Source: Rhodobacter sp. (GTDB lineage: Bacteria; Pseudomonadota; Alphaproteobacteria; Rhodobacterales; Rhodobacteraceae). Taken from it: a stretch of 60,044 nt of DNA. Within the stretch, counting starts at the first letter, position 1. Every line of letters starts with the position of its first letter. A program made the position numbers and the translations under genes. Of the stretch, positions 55,849 through 60,044 are shown in pieces. The stretch covers positions 1 to 60,044 of the forward strand of contig JADCEN010000025.1 in the NCBI GenBank assembly GCA_020250175.1, written 5' to 3'. The notes under the pieces were generated by a model, which was not told the origin of the DNA, did no database searches, and saw only the letters and a list, made by a program, of their open reading frames with translations.

Positions 55849-57027
55849 TTGGACGCACTTTCCTGGGGCCAGATATTCGGCCGCATCGCCTGGCAGTTCT
55901 GGCCGGTCTGGGCGGCGCTGATCCTGACCTTTGCGGTTTCTGTCAGCTTCAAGCGCAGGCTCGGGCTTTACGGCAAGCTCTATGACAGCCCGGTCGGCAT
56001 GGTCGGCTTTGGTCTGGTGATGTTCTGGGTGTTTACGGCACTCTTCGCTCCGGTCATCATGACGCATGATCCGCTGACCCAGGTATCGGGCATGAAGAAC
56101 GCCCTGCCCGGATTTCCGCAGAAGGGGGCCGAAGGGGCCTATTACCTGCTGGGCGGCGACAATCTGGCGCGCGATGTGTTCAGCCGCATGGTGGCGGGCT
56201 CGGTGCTGGTGATCCAGATTGCGCCGATGGCCACGATCTTTGCCTTCATGGTGGGCATTACCCTGGGCCTGCCGGCGGGCTATTACGGTGGCAAGCTCGA
56301 CACCGGGCTGTCATTTCTGGCGAACCAGATTCTGGCCTTTCCGGTGATTCTGCTGTTCTACCTGCTGGTCACGCCGGAAATCGTCGCTTCGGGGTTGCCG
56401 CAGTATATCGGCGTGGTGCTGTTCCTGTTCCCGCTCATCTTCCTTATAGTGCTGATCAATTCGCGCCTTTATGTGAAACCCGCGCTGCGCAACCTTCTGG
56501 TCGGATTGGTGGTGGTGATCGGCGGCTGGCTGTACCTGTCTTTGCTGTCGTCGCCCGACACCAGGATCGACCTGCTGCCGCCGCAGGCCGACGCCCTGGA
56601 GATACCGGGCAACATCCTGATCGTCTTCGTCTCGGTGGTTTTCGTCAACGCGCCCACCGTGTTCCGCATCATCCGCGGCCTGGTGCTTGACATCAAGACG
56701 CGCGACTATGTCGCGGCCAGCCAGACGCGCGGCGAAGGGCCATGGTACATCATGCTGTGGGAGATTCTGCCCAATGCGCGCGGGCCGCTGATCGTCGATT
56801 TCTGCCTGCGGATCGGCTATACGACCATCCTGCTGGGCACGCTGGGCTTTTTCGGGCTGGGCCTGTCGCCGGAAAGCCCCGACTGGGGGTCCACGATCAA
56901 CGCGGGCCGCCGGTTGCTGTCGATCTTTGTCCACCCTGCCCTCGTGCCCGCCCTGGCGCTGATGAGCCTGGTGCTGGGCCTGAACCTGCTGGCCGACGGT
57001 CTGCGGGAAGAAAGCCTGAAAGACTGA
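55849..57027 (+). CDS. Peptide-type ABC transporter permease (DppC-like)
   Basis: 392 residues, longer than typical DppC (about 300). N-terminal membrane segment near 13-30, another near 50-65, FTALFAPVIMTHDPLTQ, then the permease core (GGDNLARDVFSRMVAGSVLVIQIA), an extra hydrophobic stretch around 215-230, the EAA-type loop LDIKTRDYVAASQTRGEGPW and a C-terminal LSIFVHPALVPALALMSLVLGLNLLADGLRE. It starts with TTG 55849, supported by AAGGAGG six bases upstream. It pairs with the preceding permease. Confidence 0.9.
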   Translation: MDALSWGQIFGRIAWQFWPVWAALILTFAVSVSFKRRLGLYGKLYDSPVGMVGFGLVMFWVFTALFAPVIMTHDPLTQVSGMKNALPGFPQKGAEGAYYLLGGDNLARDVFSRMVAGSVLVIQIAPMATIFAFMVGITLGLPAGYYGGKLDTGLSFLANQILAFPVILLFYLLVTPEIVASGLPQYIGVVLFLFPLIFLIVLINSRLYVKPALRNLLVGLVVVIGGWLYLSLLSSPDTRIDLLPPQADALEIPGNILIVFVSVVFVNAPTVFRIIRGLVLDIKTRDYVAASQTRGEGPWYIMLWEILPNARGPLIVDFCLRIGYTTILLGTLGFFGLGLSPESPDWGSTINAGRRLLSIFVHPALVPALALMSLVLGLNLLADGLREESLKD

Positions 57028-57074
57028 TGCAAACCCTGCACTGCTTCTTCTGTTCAGAAATATCCCACGGGGGT

Positions 57075-57095
57075 CCGGGGGTGTGAAACCCCCGG
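57075..57095 (+). terminator. Hairpin inside the ABC operon
   Basis: CCGGGGGT-GTGAA-ACCCCCGG is a perfect 8-bp stem 47 bp after the permease stop and 33 bp before the ATPase gene. It may lower ATPase expression or stabilise the upstream mRNA. Confidence 0.45.
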
Positions 57096-57127
57096 TCCGT
57101 CGGCCAGCCACCCTTGCGAGGCCCGCC

Positions 57128-59218
57128 ATGACCGCCACCACCGACTGGGACCCCTCGAAACCCATCCTGGAAATCGAGAACCTCTCGATCAGTTTCTTCA
57201 CGCGCCTGCGCGAAATTCCGGCGGTGATGGATTTTTCCTGCACGGTGATGCCGGGCGAGGCGATGGGGCTGGTGGGGGAATCGGGCTGCGGCAAGTCCAC
57301 CGTGGCGCTGGCGGTCATGCGCTATCTGGGCAAGAACGGGCGGATCACCGGCGGGTCGATCCGCTTCAAGGGCCGCGATCTGACCACGATGGATGACGAG
57401 GCGCTGCGCCAGATTCGCGGGTCCGGGATTGCGATGATCTATCAGGAACCGATGGCATCGCTGAACCCGGCAATGCGGATCGGCGCGCAACTGGCCGAAG
57501 TGCCGATGATCCACGAGGGGATCGGCAGAGAGGCGGCCTGGAAACTGGCGCGCCAGATCGTGGCAGACGTGCGCCTGCCCGACCCGGACCGGATCCTGAA
57601 GGCCTATCCGCACCAGCTGTCTGGCGGCCAGCAGCAGCGCATCGTCATTGCGATGGCCCTGATGTCCAAGCCGGCGCTGCTGATCCTGGACGAGCCGACC
57701 ACGGCGCTGGATGTGACGGTCGAGGCGGGGATCGTCGATCTGGTCAAGGATCTCGGGCACAAATACGGCACCTCGATCCTGTTCATCAGCCACAATCTGG
57801 GCCTGATCCTTGAGGTCTGCGACCGGCTTTGCGTGATGTATTCCGGCGAGGCGGTGGAAACCGGCGCTGTGGCGCGGGTCTTCGACCGGATGCGCCACCC
57901 CTATACGCAGGCCTTGTTCCGGTCGATCCCCCTGCCGGGCGCAGACAAGAACACCCATCCCCTGGTGTCGATTCCCGGCAATTTCCCCTTGCCGCACGAA
58001 CGCCCGCCGGGCTGCAACTTCGGGCCGCGCTGCGCCTATTTCCAGGCCGGGCGCTGCGATGCGCAGGAGGTGCCGATGGTCCTGCTGCCGGGCGGAGACC
58101 GGCATGAAACACGCTGCCTGCGCTCTGCCGAGATCGACTGGGACAAGCCGCCCGTCGCGGCCAGGGCGGTGGCCAGGACACCGGTGGGCGAGGTCGTGCT
58201 GAAGATGACCGACCTGCGCAAGTATTACGAAGTGTCGGGCGGGCTGTTCGGCGGCAGCCTGAAAAAGGTCGTGAAGGCGAACGAGACCCTGAGTTTTGAG
58301 GCGCGCGCGGGCGAAACCCTGGCCATCGTCGGCGAATCCGGCTGCGGCAAATCCACCTTCGCCAAGGTGCTGATGGGGCTGGAAACGGCAACCTCCGGCA
58401 GGATCATGCTGTTCGATCAGGACATTCAGGACATTCCCATCGAAAAGCGCGGCACCGATACGGTGTCATCGGTGCAGATGGTGTTCCAGAACCCGTTCGA
58501 CACGCTGAACCCCTCGATGACCGTGGGCCGCCAGATCATCCGGGCGCTGGAGATTTTCGGCGAAGGTGCCAATGACGCGGAACGGCGCGACCGGATGCTG
58601 GAATTGCTGGATCTGGTGAAACTGCCGCGCGCCTTTGCCGACCGGATGCCGCGCCAGCTGTCGGGCGGGCAGAAGCAGCGCGTCGGCATCGCGCGGGCCT
58701 TTGCCGGCGGGGCCAAGATCGTGGTGGCGGACGAGCCGGTTTCGGCGCTGGACGTGTCCGTTCAGGCGGCGGTCACCGACCTTCTGATGGAAATCCAGCG
58801 CAAGAACCGCACGACCCTGCTGTTCATCAGCCATGACCTGTCGATCGTGCGCTATCTGAGCGACCGGGTGATGGTGATGTACCTGGGTCATGTGGTGGAA
58901 CTGGGCACCACCGATCAGGTGTTCTCGCCCCCCTACCACCCCTATACCGAGGCGCTGCTGTCGGCGGTGCCGATTGCCGACACGCGGGTGACGAAAAAGC
59001 GCATCGTGCTGGAAGGTGACATTCCGTCGGCGATGAATCCGCCGCCGGGCTGCCCGTTCCAGACGCGCTGTCGTTGGAAATCGCAGGTGCCGGGAAATCT
59101 GTGCGAAACCGTGATGCCGCCGATTCGCCTGCTGGCGGGCGACCACCAGATCAAATGCCACCTGTCGGACGATGTCCTGGCGGGGATGGAACCGGTGATC
59201 AGGATCGCGGCGCAATAG
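57128..59218 (+). CDS. Fused double ABC ATPase of the peptide transporter
   Basis: 696 residues carrying two ABC domains (DppD-DppF-like). First: GESGCGKST (about 52-60), LSGGQQQR (about 168-175), LILDEPTTALD. Second: GESGCGKST (about 414-422), LSGGQKQR (about 519-526), VADEPVSALD. Each ends in an oligopeptide-transporter extension with Cys (GCNFGPRCAYF; GCPFQTRCRW). One subunit may therefore supply both nucleotide sites. ATG 57128 gives a normal N-terminus; the upstream in-frame stretch is non-family. Last gene of the operon. Confidence 0.94.
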   Translation: MTATTDWDPSKPILEIENLSISFFTRLREIPAVMDFSCTVMPGEAMGLVGESGCGKSTVALAVMRYLGKNGRITGGSIRFKGRDLTTMDDEALRQIRGSGIAMIYQEPMASLNPAMRIGAQLAEVPMIHEGIGREAAWKLARQIVADVRLPDPDRILKAYPHQLSGGQQQRIVIAMALMSKPALLILDEPTTALDVTVEAGIVDLVKDLGHKYGTSILFISHNLGLILEVCDRLCVMYSGEAVETGAVARVFDRMRHPYTQALFRSIPLPGADKNTHPLVSIPGNFPLPHERPPGCNFGPRCAYFQAGRCDAQEVPMVLLPGGDRHETRCLRSAEIDWDKPPVAARAVARTPVGEVVLKMTDLRKYYEVSGGLFGGSLKKVVKANETLSFEARAGETLAIVGESGCGKSTFAKVLMGLETATSGRIMLFDQDIQDIPIEKRGTDTVSSVQMVFQNPFDTLNPSMTVGRQIIRALEIFGEGANDAERRDRMLELLDLVKLPRAFADRMPRQLSGGQKQRVGIARAFAGGAKIVVADEPVSALDVSVQAAVTDLLMEIQRKNRTTLLFISHDLSIVRYLSDRVMVMYLGHVVELGTTDQVFSPPYHPYTEALLSAVPIADTRVTKKRIVLEGDIPSAMNPPPGCPFQTRCRWKSQVPGNLCETVMPPIRLLAGDHQIKCHLSDDVLAGMEPVIRIAAQ

Positions 59219-59238
59219 CGCCGCCGGTGATATATCGG

Positions 59239-59835
59239 TCAGCCACCCATGATCGAGGCGACGTAATCCTTCGTCTCGGGATAGGGGGGAATGCCGTCAT
59301 GTTCCTCGACAGCTTCGGGACCGGCGTTATAGGCGGCCAGCGCCAGCTTCCAGTCACCGAAACGGTCGAACATGCGGCGCAGATACCTGGCCCCCCCGTC
59401 CAGATTTTCCTTCGGATCGTTGATGTCGACGTTCAGAAGCTCTGCCGTACCGGGCATCAGCTGGGCCAGCCCCGTGGCCCCCTTGGTCGACACCGCCACA
59501 TGGTTCCAGCCGGATTCCTGCTGCACAAGGCGCAGGAACAGATCCTCGGGCACGCCATGCCTGCGGGCGGCGGCTTTTGCCAGTTCCAGATATTCGCCCC
59601 TGTACTGCCCCGCATAGCGCGGAAGACCAGCCGCGTCAGCGCCGGCCCGTTTCGGCTGAAGCCGCACCGAGGCATCGTATTGCCTGGCCAGACGCGTATC
59701 CAGCAGCCTCGTCTGTGCCTTGAACATCTCCATGCGGTTTTGGGAAGACGGCATCTGCCGCAGCCCTTCGGCACCGGCCTGCCCGAACGCCCCTGCACAA
59801 AGCACCGTCACGACCCCGAATGTGATCCGCCGCAT
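59239..59835 (-). CDS. Lytic transglycosylase, SLT family
   Basis: 198 residues with a signal peptide (about 1-21, AGA-E). The SLT/goose-lysozyme-like domain is at 85-190: catalytic Glu in LVQQESGWNHVAV, STKGATGLAQLMPGTAELL, NLDGGARYLRRM and LALAAYNAGPEAVEEHDGIPPYPET. It cleaves peptidoglycan between MurNAc and GlcNAc to anhydro ends. The ATG at 59835 is chosen because it starts the signal peptide. It converges with the ABC operon. Confidence 0.92.
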   Translation of the reverse strand: MRRITFGVVTVLCAGAFGQAGAEGLRQMPSSQNRMEMFKAQTRLLDTRLARQYDASVRLQPKRAGADAAGLPRYAGQYRGEYLELAKAAARRHGVPEDLFLRLVQQESGWNHVAVSTKGATGLAQLMPGTAELLNVDINDPKENLDGGARYLRRMFDRFGDWKLALAAYNAGPEAVEEHDGIPPYPETKDYVASIMGG

Positions 59836-59989
59836 ATCCCGCCCCGCTGTCCGCGCCGGAACTATACCTGAATCCGCGCCGGTTTCCAGCAGGTTGCGGC
59901 CTGCCCAGGGCAATCGCCTGAACGAGCGGAGGATTCCCAGACAGCGCTAAGGGTGATTCACTGGTGACCTCACAGTTGGAGGCCTTGCC

Positions 59990-60044
59990 ATGTCCCGCTC
60001 ATCGCTTCTTGATCACTTTTCGGCACTTGATGACCCTCGTCAGC
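59990..60044 (+). mobile_element. 5' end of an ISAs1-type transposase gene, cut by the window edge
   Basis: Only 18 codons are present: MSRSSLLDHFSALDDPR. This matches the common N-terminus of ISAs1-family transposases (LLDHFxxLxDPR). A GGAGG lies 9 bases before the ATG. The upstream CAGCGCTAAGGGTGATTCAC at 59942-59961 may be the terminal inverted repeat, but only one end is visible. Confidence 0.6.

Overview
The window is a high-GC chromosomal segment from an alphaproteobacterium, most likely a member of the Rhodobacteraceae (Rhodobacter/Paracoccus-like). The evidence is the ctrA-sciP pair, the pyrB / pyrC-like / plsY group, the SelD protein fused to a flavoprotein, a plant-type GshA, the long pyrH-to-lpxB envelope cluster, and strong G/C preference at third codon positions. 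I worked by reading only; no database search was run and all family names rest on motifs I could see.

Layout. 168-3228: a three-gene operon of exported proteins with overlapping starts and stops: a Cys-phosphatase-fold protein lacking its catalytic Arg, an atypical kinase-like protein interrupted by an in-frame TAA, and a metallophosphoesterase. 3229-9778: selD fusion (minus), a hydantoinase-type protein, a tRNA-Met(CAU), and debris: repeat A, an rpoN 5' fragment, repeat B and a decayed IS5-type transposase. 9779-15902: moaB-udg (minus), pyrB, an outer-membrane-type protein, an 0.8 kb repeat-B array, a pyrC-like gene without metal ligands, and plsY. 15926-17849: a small secreted protein, its truncated duplicate, repeat A copies and a DUF805 protein. 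17856-31309: gshA, a membrane protein, a GNAT, rsmE, ubiA, an OmpA/BON protein, an alpha/beta hydrolase, gabD-like, a Ser/Thr kinase-Usp fusion next to a metallophosphatase, a CorC-type protein and a 40-residue membrane protein. 31392-38037: recG-ligA, ctrA-sciP, mnmA. 38038-38754: repeat A. 38755-50835: pyrH-frr-uppS-cdsA-dxr-rseP-bamA-ompH-fabZ-lpxA-lpxI-lpxB, all minus strand and mostly overlapping. 51044-59218: miaA, an AraC regulator and a peptide-type ABC transporter. 59239-60044: a lytic transglycosylase and the cut-off start of an ISAs1-type transposase.

How the genes work together. The minus-strand block 50835-38755 supplies precursors and machinery of the outer membrane: UMP kinase and ribosome recycling, undecaprenyl and isoprenoid precursors, CDP-diacylglycerol, regulated intramembrane proteolysis, outer-membrane protein assembly, and lipid A. 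ctrA and sciP form the cell-cycle regulator and its small antagonist. The ABC operon takes up peptides or a similar solute, probably under the adjacent AraC regulator.

The most promising candidate for something undescribed is the 168-3228 operon, which puts phosphatase-like, kinase-like and phosphoesterase folds together outside the cytoplasm. Next are two families of GC-rich interspersed repeats whose hairpin stems show compensatory base changes, and the pyrB-linked dihydroorotase homologue that has lost its metal site.
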